A stretch of 64,000 nt of DNA, taken from NCBI RefSeq assembly GCF_000276665.1, contig NW_004955484.1, positions 5,903,337 to 5,967,336 on the forward strand, given 5' to 3'. Made by a program: the position numbers and the translations under genes. Position 1 is the first letter of the stretch. Each line of letters opens with the position of its first letter. The notes below the pieces were generated by a model that was not told the origin of the DNA, ran no database searches, and saw only the letters and a list, made by a program, of their open reading frames with translations. Positions 33,136 through 43,349 of this stretch are shown piece after piece. This stretch comes from Chinchilla lanigera (lineage: Eukaryota; Chordata; Mammalia; Rodentia; Chinchillidae).

Positions 33136-35505
33136 CTATTCGATTGGCTTGCCCGGCAACCTTACAGAAACTTCTCTCAAGAGGAGCCTATTGAGCCATG
33201 CTCTCAAATTGCCCCCAGAGCCCACTGGATACTCCTTCAGATGTCTAACAAGCGTTGAACACAACTGAGGTTTAGAGAGACACAGAAATCAATACTGCGG
33301 CTTCCACCAGTCACGCTGAGGGATTAGTTGTCCCAAGGAAAAGCACAGACAGTTGAATAAGAGAATCATGACTCCGAATACCCTAACAGGTTTATGAACT
33401 GGAGAGCAGCCTCTGGCCCGGATCACCATCAGTTGGCCTGGAGAAAAGGGAGAAGGGGAAAACATTCACTTAGCTCACTCCCCTTTTGTATTAATGAGGT
33501 CAAGCGGTGGACCTCAGGGGGTCAACAGTGGTACTCAGAGGAACGACTGAGGAGGCCAACGGGCAAGAATGACCATCTGAACAGTGGTACTCCGAGGCTC
33601 TGAGCATCTTCCTGGACTTGGTGGAGTCAGTGGCTGCATCCCTCAGGATGGAGCCAGCAGGGAGGGTAGATCTGGATGTGAAACAGAAAAGCAACTGTGC
33701 CTTGCACCATCGGCTGTGGGCTGTTAGCATTAAACAGTGGCAGGTGTTTATATTTTAGAAATCATGACTATGAGAGATCAATAAGAGTATACAAATAAAT
33801 TCAGGGGACCCTCTGAATGGACAGACTTCCGAAGAAGCCAAAAGCCATGGAGACATTTAAATGGCACCTCCACCTTGACAAAAGTGCAGCTAGAGGGGGC
33901 TCATTGCTGTAAGTTCACAAGCCCCCTCATTCCCACCTCCTTCAGTTCACTTGCTAGAAGCCATCCCAACGCCTGACATATATAGCATACCCAACTGGGA
34001 TGGGCCTTTAAAACCAGGCAGAAACAAATGGCTAAATGATGTCAGTTTCAACAAAAGTAGCATCACTTTAAAGCTGGACCTACAGGCTTGAGTGAAGCGA
34101 AGAATTAAAGCTATTATCTGTATAATTCAAACCAAAAACCTACCTTTCTCTAAATTTATAGGACAATTTAGGTCCTAGCTGAATAATTCAGAAAAAGATA
34201 ATCACCTCAATTATTTAGATGACCATCTCGTCCCCTCATTTATTCCATCTCTCTAACTCAGATGTGGAAAGTTGACAGCCATTAAGTCTCTCAACCAAGC
34301 CACACACAGGAGGCCACTGATTTGCAGGACAAATGTCATGTCCCCAGAGACGCGGTTGGTGGAAACTGGCCAGGATGAGAAATTCACATGGCAGACGTGG
34401 GTCTGACTAGGTTAGTGGTGCCCACCTACCTGCCCGAGGTTCGGAAAAGCTGGACCTGGTATCAAGGTCATGGCCCTGTGGGGTACAACCTCAGATTGCC
34501 TGTTTTGTTGAGAGCCAATATGGGTACCACTGACTCCAAGACAGAGGAATTTAATATCCTTATCTGGCAGCCTGGGCCCCATTGAGCCTGCAGAGGAGCC
34601 TCACTGGGCCATGCCTGGGTGGTGGTTGTGTAGTTGGAACTTGTGCACCCGAGGCTAGTGAGCCATCCAGTTGGGGAATGACGTCATATAAATGGGGCTA
34701 ATGAAGAGCCCATGAGACACCTGATTGAATTGGCAGCAATCACTGGGGAAAGTAGTCTTTTCTCTGGGTGACCCCAAGGCAACGGTGAGGTCACACAGCT
34801 GGCGTGGCTCTAATATGCTTTTCTCTCTGGGTGCTACGTGTGCACCTCCAGGTCCCTGCATGCCTGTATGTTTGTGTGCATCTGACGTTTCATGCACAGA
34901 TGCGGTGCGGTGTGTCTGTGGCATCCAGGCTGGTGGGTTCAGCTTTTCTTTGTGTGAACATTTGTCCGCCTGGTCCCATCCCCCATCCTCTCCCTGCACA
35001 TTAACCTAAAATATGAGCACATGCTCTGGTCTTGAATGTGTTGGCGGTTCCTGCGCCCGCAGCATCCCTGCCCCCTTCCTCCAGCCCTCTTATCTAAAGC
35101 AGCGTGTCACTGCAATTTTATGGTCAACATTACAGACTCAAGCCCTCCTTTGAACCAATCACACTGCACTGAATATGTTAAGGGAATCCAGGCTTTCTGT
35201 AAGGAGCCTGCTTCCTGAGCCGCGCCGCCTGACCTCTCCAGAGCAGCCTCCATAAATCTGCCTCACCTGATGGGAGATGGGCTTTTTAGGATCTCTCAGG
35301 GTGCTTTGAGGTAGCACTTCTATGAACTCCTTGCCACAATAAATAATGCTACCTGCAATATGTCTTTGGGATGTGTCAGCAGTGGCTGTCCTGCCATGAA
35401 TTTTTATTCTTGTGCCGTCTGGAAGATAGATTCCAGATTCAGCATTTCCCTGCACTTAGTGTCAGATCTCTTTACCCCCTTGCCCCGGCAGAATGACAGA
35501 GACCA
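33136..35505. other. No gene; unassigned sequence
   Basis: A 2.4-kb stretch without a recognised repeat. Overlapping frames at 34655-35009 on both strands reflect GC-richer composition. A short spaced duplication AACAGTGGTACTC occurs at about 33524 and 33580. Confidence 0.4.
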
Positions 35506-35542
35506 CAAATAAAATAAAATAAAATAAAAATTAAAAAAAAAG
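35506..35542 (+). repeat. (TAAAA)n-like A-rich simple repeat
   Basis: AAATAAAATAAAATAAAAT then AAAATTAAAAAAAAA. It could be the tail of a lost SINE, but no SINE body is visible directly upstream. Confidence 0.85.
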
Positions 35543-36489
35543 CAGCCTAGGAAAAATGGCCCAAGACCAGAGGAACAGAACCGTACTCACCTTGTAACAG
35601 AGAGCGAGCCACCAATCTGATGGCAGTGGCTGGGTGAGAGGAAAAAGGCGTACATGGTCAATTCTGGAGTCCTCAGGGAGGAAGCAATTGATCAGGGAAC
35701 GAAGGAGAAAGGGATTTTCTATGAGCTAAAGTTGTTGGATAAGAGGAAACCCAAGCTGGGGGTCAATAACCCATTATAAGGGAGAACAAGAGAAATATTT
35801 TCAAACATCAGTTAGTTCGTCATTATACTGGGAAGATTCTAGGCCTATGACACGTGTGCTGCAGGGCTGTATGTATCATTGAAAGCTCTAAAAGGTTCAC
35901 CATCACAGTTAGGCAATTGGCCCATAAAAAGACAATGGATTGAGAAATAGCCTAGAGATGACATCCAAGGTGAGTTACTGTATTCTGGAAGCTGGAGATG
36001 AGGAGGAAAGACACAACTATAGCTTAGGAATAGCAATCAAGTTTCTTCCCAGATTTCACTGACTTGCATGTCTGCTGAGCTAGAAACTGGAACCCCACAT
36101 GGCTGTGTATGCTTTCCTAGTTACCATCTCTGCAACTCGAGATCACCTGGCAGCTCGGAAGCCAATAGTCACCACTGTGATGCCCAAGAATTTCCTCTTC
36201 TTTGAAATTCCTCAAGTCCCAGGAAGTTTCTGCATTAATAACTTGCCAGGCATATCCATTACGGTGAGAGAGAGCGCAGGAAAGGAAGAAAGCAAAGATG
36301 GCTTTGATATGTTAAGATTGCACGAAGGTAGATGATTTCATTTTATATGCTGCTTCCTTTTTGGAGAGAATAAAATTCAGCAGCCTGGCAGGAACAATGC
36401 CCAGGCCCGGTTTCTGTGTTCATCAAGATTCACACAATCTCAGACTGATAACTGAGCCCAGAACTCTAGCAGACTTCTAAGTTAAAGCC
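35543..36489. other. No gene; unassigned sequence
   Basis: No repeat or coding pattern recognised. Confidence 0.4.
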
Positions 36490-36640
36490 CCAGTTGTGAT
36501 GTGCATTGGAATCAAGGGCATAGGGATCTTACAACCCAGATCTTGGTTCAGCTGGCCTAGGATATGGCCTGAGACGTTGCTGCTAGATTACCAAGGCTGC
36601 TAGAGCTATTGGCCCAAATGTTGAGGAACAAAGCTTCAGG
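36490..36640 (+). mobile_element. Possible MER5-type DNA transposon relic
   Basis: GTGATGTGCATTGGAATCAA, a TTACAACCCAGATC segment, TATGGCCTGAGACGTTGCTG and ATGTTGAGGAACAAAGC follow the order of MER5A-like elements, but divergence is high. Confidence 0.45.
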
Positions 36641-38631
36641 TTCTCCCAAGTTCCTAATGTGTACAATGCTGCTTCTTCTAAAGTAGACATGTGGGCTCTC
36701 AATCCAAGAGAACCCCAGTCTGCTCCTTTGCCCTATATCTTGCGTTTTCAGTTCTTTACAGATTACAAGAATCAATAAACGTCAAAACACTTTCAAAAAC
36801 TGTGGTAGTTTCAATGTTTGCATATTGTCCCCAGATGAAATGGATTATCTCAATTGGAGGCCATGATAAAAGTCTGTATTTGAGATTCCTTGTGAGTGTA
36901 CAGTCTGGGGCAATTCACCTTCCAGTCTAGAAGTGAGAAGTTGTGAGGCCCTATCCAAAGGGAATCAGGTTGCTCATGCAGAATGTCATCCTTGAGTGGT
37001 GGCCTCCTAAATAAGGTACTACCCCCAGTCAATGTCAAATCATCATTTCTAGCTTTCTGGGGCAATGTAACCAGTGCCAACATTTCTGAGAGAAGAGGGT
37101 GGAGTTAGGTGAAGACTAAATGGAAACTTTCACTGATGGCCAGGTAAGGGTCCCCCATAAGTGGGAACATGGGGTGATTCAACATATACCAATCAGCTCA
37201 CCTCAATACAAGAATGGCAAGACCATGACCCTGGCAACCCAGAGTGGGGGTGATCAATAAGGTCATTGACACATATATTTTTTGACTATAAATTAAAGTT
37301 GGTCATGGTTAATATCTCTGGAGTATGAAGTAGCAGAAGCTTCTCGTTATATCTCAACATGTTGAAATAAAGCAGCAGCTCCTGTCAGTCAAACTGTTTG
37401 AGGCCAAATATTGTACACATGATCATTCGTTTGTAAACTGGGCTTTCTGCCTGCTGAATACCTTTCAAAAACAGAAGCTCTCTCCTAATTGCCTGGGCTG
37501 ACCTATATTTAGCAACCTGAAATGTGCTGGTGAAGTGAAAGAGCCAGAAAAATGTTGGAGTTAATCACTAAATCAATCTGGGCTGACCCCAAGAGGACAG
37601 TGAGCATCGAAGGTTGTTGGTCAAGGAGCTTTTGGAGGCTAGACTTGAAAGAACTCTCTTGTTTCCCTGAAACTGGAAAAAACCTGCTCTTTCTGCAAAA
37701 CATATTCTCGGAAGAGAATCCGGTTCATTGTAGGACAACCCTTTGATTCCCTCATGCCAGTAGCCAGCTCAAAGTTAACTTCATTTTGTTCTGGTGACTC
37801 TCTTGAGCTCCCCCGTGACTTCCAATAGCCCCCGAGACCATGGAGGGAGAAATAATGGTCATGTGCTGATTCTCAAGGGAAACCTAACTGCTGGGTCCTC
37901 CTTTGCTTCCCTCCTCACCCTTGGCCATCTTTCCTCCACTTATGACATCTTTTGGATTTCTTAGTATCCTCGGTTAAAAATTCATGATTTAAATTCTCTG
38001 TCAAATTCTGTACCCACAGCATGATGAGGATAATTTCCTAAAAGTTCAGAGTTTGAAAAACTGGAGGATAGTGCAAAAGTCTTAGGCATTATTTTCAGTT
38101 TAAGGGAATGGTGGGGTGACATTTGCAAAGGAGCTCCAGGTACTTTGAAGATTAGCAATTACCTTTACAGAAACAAGAAATAGAAAGTTCAGGAGGCTCC
38201 TGGGTTCTGTAGAATCACTCCCGCTTCCACATTTGCCAGCTCGCGGGACTTCTGCAGCCCATAAACGGTGGCTCAGCTTGAATACTGTGACATATAAACA
38301 ATTAACCAGGAGGAAGTACTCAGAACTGCTAGAGAAAGTTACTGATCATTTGATTCCTGCAGAAAATACTTGTTAGATAAATGAGTAATGGAAAAATCTG
38401 CTATATTTTTTGAGGTTTGGGTATGGATGTGTGGCTAGTTAATTTTAAGCTATATGAACTGCACACAGATGCACTTTTCTTTATTGTATTAAATTTTATA
38501 GAGATAAACTAGGAATTGAGGAAGGTAAATAATAGTACAGAAATTACTTATAGGGTCATATCTGGGAAGATATACAAGTATGAGATATCTTTTCTTGCAG
38601 GAAGTTTATGTTTTAATTGTCAAGATGGGAC
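36641..38631. other. No gene; unassigned sequence
   Basis: No coding pattern. The text near 36810-36960 (GTGGTAGTTTCAATGTTTGC, GTTGTGAGGCCCTATCCAAA) hints at an old LTR relic, but I could not name it. Confidence 0.35.
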
Positions 38632-38711
38632 TATGCTACTACAACAGTTAGAGATATGCAGATAGATGGGATTTGTTGCTAAAACAGTTAGAAATATGCA
38701 GACGGGTAGGT
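38632..38711 (+). repeat. Diverged 40-bp tandem duplication
   Basis: ACAGTTAGAGATATGCAGA and ACAGTTAGAAATATGCAGA lie 40 bases apart, with related flanking text (CTACTACA / TTGCTAAA). There are two units with several differences. Confidence 0.75.
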
Positions 38712-39639
38712 GTGAAATCATGTGACACCACATGACCCCGATCACATCATCAAGAATTCAGAGAAGCATACTATGGATGAAGGATCTAAACCCCAAGAAA
38801 TGCTCCTCACTGCTAGAAATTGTATAGGAAACAAGGAGGGGCATTCTGAGGAGGCAGGGCAACATCTGTGAAGTCACAAATTGTAGCGTGTGCTCCTGGG
38901 GTTTCAAGGAGATTGGTCCAGAGCAGTGGACTGTGCCTACTGGAATTGCAGAAGTCAAGTCTGGGGAATAGTGGCTTAGAGTGGCACTGACACTTTATTA
39001 GCAGTGAATGAAGACACTGCAAGTTATTTTTAAGCAGAGGAGGACTGGAATGGGAGTAAGTTTCAGCAAACAAGGAAAGATGCCCTGCACCCTCAAGCAT
39101 GTGGTCCCAGGAACTTTGGATATGATATACCCTAAGAGAAGGAGTTAGACCCTTTGCACTTGACCCATAGGAAAATAGGGCTTAACAGGAACAAAATAGC
39201 AATAGTCTCCTGGCCTCATTCCCAGTGGGTCTGAGACCTGTGAGGATCAGGAAACAAAGCATTAAAAAAAAATAGACAAAACTCACCAAGAGAGTTGTTT
39301 TGCAAAATTCTGTAAAATTTTGGAGGACACAAACAGCACACTCTGGGATTCTTTCTAAAAGACAGTAGCAACCACTGGAGGGGCAGTCGTAGTGATGGTG
39401 GAATGGGGACATTCTACCAGAGCAGGGAGGAGAATCTTATTCTTGACTCATAATGATACCAAAAAGCAACCATTATAGTTGGTTATCTTATTGTTTTAAG
39501 ATTCACCACCAACAATGGATTCTCTTATTCTCTGCATTTGGGGTGGCTGCTCCCAGTGCCTCCCCACATACGCAACTAAACAGACAAAGACCAGTAGTAT
39601 CTTAAAAGATGTCTGTTTATCATAACTGGGGTGGAGATG
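38712..39639. other. No gene; unassigned sequence
   Basis: No repeat or coding pattern recognised. Confidence 0.4.
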
Positions 39640-39770
39640 ATGCTACTGGCACCTGGTGGATAGAGGCCAGGGAGGCTGGTAAATATCTAACGATACACAG
39701 GGCAGCCCCATAACAAAGGGTTATCCAGCCAAAAGGTCAATAGTACTGAGGTTGAGAAACTCTGACATAG
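39640..39770 (+). mobile_element. MER20 fragment, right half
   Basis: CTACTGGCACCTGGTGGATA, GAGGCCAGGGAGGCTGGTAA, ATACACAGGGCAGCCCCATA, AAGGGTTATCCAGCC and TGAGGTTGAGAAACTCTG follow the MER20 consensus in sense. The left end is missing. Confidence 0.85.
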
Positions 39771-39784
39771 ATGCAGGGGCTTGT

Positions 39785-40150
39785 TTGCATTATTTCTAAT
39801 AGCAGAATTTTAGAAATACAGTAATCTTCATTTCCAGCAAAAGAGAAGTAAATTATGGAATATCCATATGGCCATAGGATGCACTTTGTAGTCATGTTTT
39901 CCAATATAATTTAATCTTATAGGCAATTGCTCAGAGTATGATATTAAGTTAAAAATCAAACCTGTATATAAAACACAACCTCAACTTTTTAACCATGATA
40001 GCATGTAAACATACACCATATCACAAACTACCCAAAAACTTCTGGGAAGAAGTCACCAAAATGCTAACAATAGTTACCTCTGGAATTTTCTAGATCTCTG
40101 AAATATCTTCCCTCTAAGCATGAATTAATTTTCCAATAAAAACACAAAGA
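39785..40150 (+). mobile_element. Old L1 3' UTR relic, sense
   Basis: TAAATTATGGAATATCCATA, TATGATATTAAGTTAAAAAT, CACCAAAATGCTAACAATAG, TTACCTCTGGAATTTTC and CATGAATTAATTTTCCAAT match, in order, an old mammalian L1 3' region. It is the same family as the antisense copy at 13560-14130. Confidence 0.6.
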
Positions 40151-40464
40151 ATGTGGTTTTTCAAAAGTCCTCCATGATTTGAAACATGGGCTAAACCTAA
40201 GACAAAACATAACTGGACTAAGAGACATTTCAACTGCCAAAGGCGGGAGGAAGATGGTTTTGCTTATGACTAATTAATGTGTAAGGCGCATGAGTCATCT
40301 GAAGCTCCAGAAGAAACAGAAGATACCTGATGGAATTGCTAAAAGAGCTACTGGAAACTTAGGATACCTTAATAAATAATAGTACCAGGATAAGGACTGC
40401 AGCAATCCTCAGTGGGGCCAGTTTGTCCATCTGGACTGCTGTACACCGTCCTGTGTGACACAGT
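40151..40464. other. No gene; unassigned sequence
   Basis: I see nothing I can name. Confidence 0.4.
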
Positions 40465-40815
40465 TAAAGGGGGGCTACTGACAACTTGGAGGAGGTCCAG
40501 ATGAGAGCAGCCCAGGGAGTGAGGGGTCTGGGAGTCGTGTTATATGACAGAAGGGTGAAGGAGCTGGAGATGTTTAGTCTGATGAGAAAAATGCTTAGGA
40601 GAGATGTGAGAGCTGTCTTCAAATATTTGCAGGCTGTCACGGGGGAGAGGGAAAAATGTGTTCTGCATGGGCCCAGACCACAGAGCTAGAACTAACCACT
40701 GACAACAATTGAGAACTTATCTGCTTACACATAATTTCCAAAAGAAAAGAGAAACCTTGTCTAAATCAAAGAGTTGGCCAAAATAAGGTGGCTAACTTGG
40801 GAGGTCGTGGGGTTC
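40465..40815 (+). mobile_element. L3/CR1-type LINE relic, ORF2 C-terminus
   Basis: The DNA reads like the last part of a CR1-clade LINE. A 67-codon open frame (40486-40689) still encodes LEMFSLMRKMLRRDVRAVFK and YLQAVTG, comparable to the CR1 C-terminal pattern of an LxxRRLRGDxIxxFxYL type. Downstream text (GGTGGCTAACTTGGGAGGTC, GTGGGGTTCCTATCAC) matches the following GLPREVV-like region out of frame. L3 has been extinct since before placental mammals diverged, so the readable protein is notable but almost certainly chance survival. Confidence 0.75.
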
Positions 40816-40959
40816 CTATCACATCACAGCATGTCAGGGCCAGTACAGAGAGGACGGTGGGTGGGAAGATGAGACAGAAATGTTGGCCCTGCTGTTGAGC
40901 ATCCCTAGTGCCAAGTGCCCAGTGTGAGAACTAATGCAAGCGGCCAGCGTTCACCCAGC

Positions 40960-41150
40960 ACTGTTCACAAGCCCTGGGCCAGGAATGGCACCAAGGCTTC
41001 ACAAGCTCAGTCTAACTTGCTCCTTGCAGCCACTTTGTAAATAAGCTACTATTCTACATTCACCCTATTCGCCAGGTGAGGCAATGCAGACACCGACGAT
41101 TGTGTAGGATCTTGTGCAAGGTCAACAGCTAGTAAATATATCAGGTTCTA
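40960..41150 (-). mobile_element. MIR SINE
   Basis: GGGCCAGGAATGGCACCAAG, then GCCACTTTGTAAATAAGCTA, GCCAGGTGAGGCAATGCAGA, AAGGTCAACAGCTAGTAAAT: MIR in reverse complement, diverged. Confidence 0.7.
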
Positions 41151-41159
41151 TAATGTTAG

Positions 41160-41320
41160 TAATAATATTCAACATCAGCAGCATAACTGCAGTAGCAAAG
41201 AATTGTATAACGCTTCCTTTGTATCAAATGAAACTGCACATACATCTCCATTTTATAGATAAGACTTGGGGATGCTTCCCAAGGTCAAAACTGTGTCAAA
41301 TTCTGCAGTGGTGCTAATGA
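41160..41320 (-). mobile_element. MIR SINE fragment
   Basis: ACGCTTCCTTTGTATCAAAT, CTCCATTTTATAGATAAGAC and CTTCCCAAGGTCAAAACTGT fit MIR in reverse complement. Confidence 0.55.
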
Positions 41321-41500
41321 CAGTAATCATCGTTATCATCATTATAATTATACCTACAAACACTTGTTCCCCATTTTACAGATGAGAAAATGTCAACTCG
41401 GAGAGCTTGAACACCCTGATCAAGGTCACAGAGTGAATAAGTGGTAGAACTGGGTTTTGAAGCTTTGTATTTCAGATTCCATAGTAGTACTAACAGTCCT
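41321..41500 (-). mobile_element. MIR SINE
   Basis: CCCCATTTTACAGATGAGAA, AATGTCAACTCGGAGAGCTT, ATCAAGGTCACAGAGTGAAT, AAGTGGTAGAACTGGGTTTT: a clear MIR core and left part in reverse complement. Confidence 0.85.
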
Positions 41501-41529
41501 TACTGTCATCGTGATTGTCATTTTCACAG

Positions 41530-41603
41530 TCATAATAATGACACAGATCCTTATGCAGCCCATACTATGTGTCAGACAAGCATAACAGGTCTTTGAGGCT
41601 GTA
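41530..41603 (-). mobile_element. MIR SINE, piece left of the MLT2 LTR
   Basis: CCATACTATGTGTCAGACAA, GCATAACAGGTCTTTGAGGC is the MIR right part in reverse complement. Its continuation resumes after the LTR at 41964. Confidence 0.65.
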
Positions 41604-41963
41604 TGAAGATTAATTTTATGTGTCAGTGTGAAATATATTTTTGGATGAGAGTAGTATTAAAATTGATGAACTATGAGTCAGCATATTATCCTCCAAATTA
41701 TGGGTGGGTCTCATCCAACCAGTTGAAGGCATGAATAGAATAGAAAGACCAGCTTTCCTAAGCAAGAGGGAAGTTCCCATTAGACTGCCTTTTGGTCTTT
41801 ATTTGCACCATTGGTTCCCCCAAAAATAAAGCCAGCCAGCCCACCCTGCAGAATTTGAACTTGCCACTTTCTATAATCGTGTGAACCAATTCCTTCTAAT
41901 AAATCTCCTCTCTCTATATACAACCTATTGGATTAATTTCTCTGGAGAACTCTGACTAATACA
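41604..41963 (+). mobile_element. Solo LTR, MLT2-type (ERVL)
   Basis: A 360-bp LTR remnant of an ancient ERVL-class endogenous retrovirus. It starts TGAAGATTAATTTTATGTGT and ends CTCTGACTAATACA. Internal MLT2 landmarks: GGGTGGGTCTCATCCAACCA, GTTGAAGGCATGAATAGAAT, AAGCAAGAGGGAAGTTC, GAACCAATTCCTTCTAATAA (overlapping a poly(A) signal AATAAA) and TTGGATTAATTTCTCTGGAG. No viral coding sequence is present. The 5-bp target duplication is not evident. Confidence 0.8.
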
Positions 41964-42120
41964 GGTAGATGTGATTATTATTGTCACTTTAAACAGAAGA
42001 AAACAGATCCAGACATACCGAGTGGTTCGAAGCCACACAACTAGTAAATGCAGAGCTAGGACGAAAAGTCCAGCCATCTGCCTCTATAGGCTGTGTTCCT
42101 ACATGAAATTCTTTAGAGCT
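41964..42120 (-). mobile_element. MIR SINE, piece right of the MLT2 LTR
   Basis: GTAGATGTGATTATTATTGT, AGAAGAAAACAGATCCAGAC, GAAGCCACACAACTAGTAAA, TGCAGAGCTAGGACGAAAAG continue the MIR interrupted at 41603. Confidence 0.75.
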
Positions 42121-43164
42121 CTTTGGTTTTTCAGCTGCTGCATATCTTATAGTTCGGAGACCTGAAATGAGGGAACAGAGATAAATTTGCAAGGCAGAAT
42201 TTGCCAGCTAAAGACAAACAATGCCATCTCTGGGCCATGTACTTTTCCTCCCAAATAGGAAATGTTTCTTAATATTTAACATAACAAAGGCAAGAAGACC
42301 CAATACCTTTTCTTCCTCCCAATAATGTTCAATTTGATGGTAAAGGATTTACCAAGCACTTTTCACTTTCCCATAAGTTAGAGGCAACTTTTGTACCACC
42401 CCTGTGCTCTACCCTCATCAGATAATTTGTGCTTCAAATATAAAATGTTGAAAGTAACTGAACTACGTGAAATGTCTTCTGGGCTTTTCCCACCTGGTAA
42501 AAGTGCATAAGTAACATGCATTGTTCTTTTTCCAAAGGTTTGAAGTCTTGCCCTGATTTCAGCAATTCCTATGGTAAACTTTCTCCCTTTTAAATCACTA
42601 AACCTTTCCCTAATAGGAAAAGCTCTCTTACTCTCTGTTTAATTTCACTTTTGCCAGATTTCTTTGAATACCGGTATCTCTTTGGACCATCCACAGTATA
42701 TTGTCTTTTGGTGGTTCATCTTTCACATAATTTCCAAACAAAACGACAACACATACAAAAGCAGCACAAAAACATGCCATGGGACTAGGTATTGAAAAAA
42801 AAGGCATTGAAACAGACCCAAACAGAAATACAATGGTTTTATTATATGAGCTTTCAGTTGCAAAGAAAAAAGCAAGGTTAGCAAAAGGGAGAAGGAAAGC
42901 AAAATGCCTAACAAACGCAAAGTGCCTAAGGAAATGGTGTTTTCTTTGTATGTATCAACATATGCTCAAAGAGTATTTCCCTATGAGGGTGTCATTGCCC
43001 ACTCCAGTGAGAAACCGTCAGAGCACAGCCTCCTCTTTTCTTGGTTGTTTCATCACAAGGAAGGGGAATGTTAAGGGAAAAACAAGTCCTTAAGCTTCTG
43101 GCCTAACCAAAACCCAAGGTGCTCTATAAAAGACAGGTCTTCCAGTACAGGGAACAACTGCCAT
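42121..43164. other. No gene; unassigned sequence
   Basis: AT-rich. A 104-codon plus-strand frame at 42779-43093 has no recognisable domain. Confidence 0.4.
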
Positions 43165-43175
43165 TGCAGACCCAT

Positions 43176-43338
43176 TTCTTCTTCCTTTTTTTTCTTTTTT
43201 TGAGACAGGGCCTCACCCTGTAGCACAGGTTGGCCTTGAACTCCCTGTGTAGCCCAGGCTGGCCTCGAACCCATGCTGATCCATCTGCCTCACCCTCCTG
43301 AGTCCTGGGATTACAGGCATGTGCCACCATGCCCCGGC
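43176..43338 (-). mobile_element. Full-length B1 SINE with 11-bp target-site duplication
   Basis: Reverse-complement B1: a T/C-rich tail, TGAGACAGGGCCTCACCCTG, then two GGCCTTGAACTC / GGCCTCGAACCC blocks (the rodent internal duplication), TCCTGGGATTACAGGCATGT, CCACCATGCCCCGGC. Exact repeats TGCAGACCCAT flank it at 43165-43175 and 43339-43349. It is well preserved and the cleanest B1 here. Confidence 0.95.
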
Positions 43339-43349
43339 TGCAGACCCAT

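Noticed and set aside
41604..41963. Endogenous retrovirus with coding capacity
   Set aside because: Only a solo LTR is present; no internal or coding sequence adjoins it.
4159..43349. CRISPR-like array from the many direct repeats
   Set aside because: The repeats are target-site duplications and microsatellites with no regular spacing, in a rodent nuclear genome.
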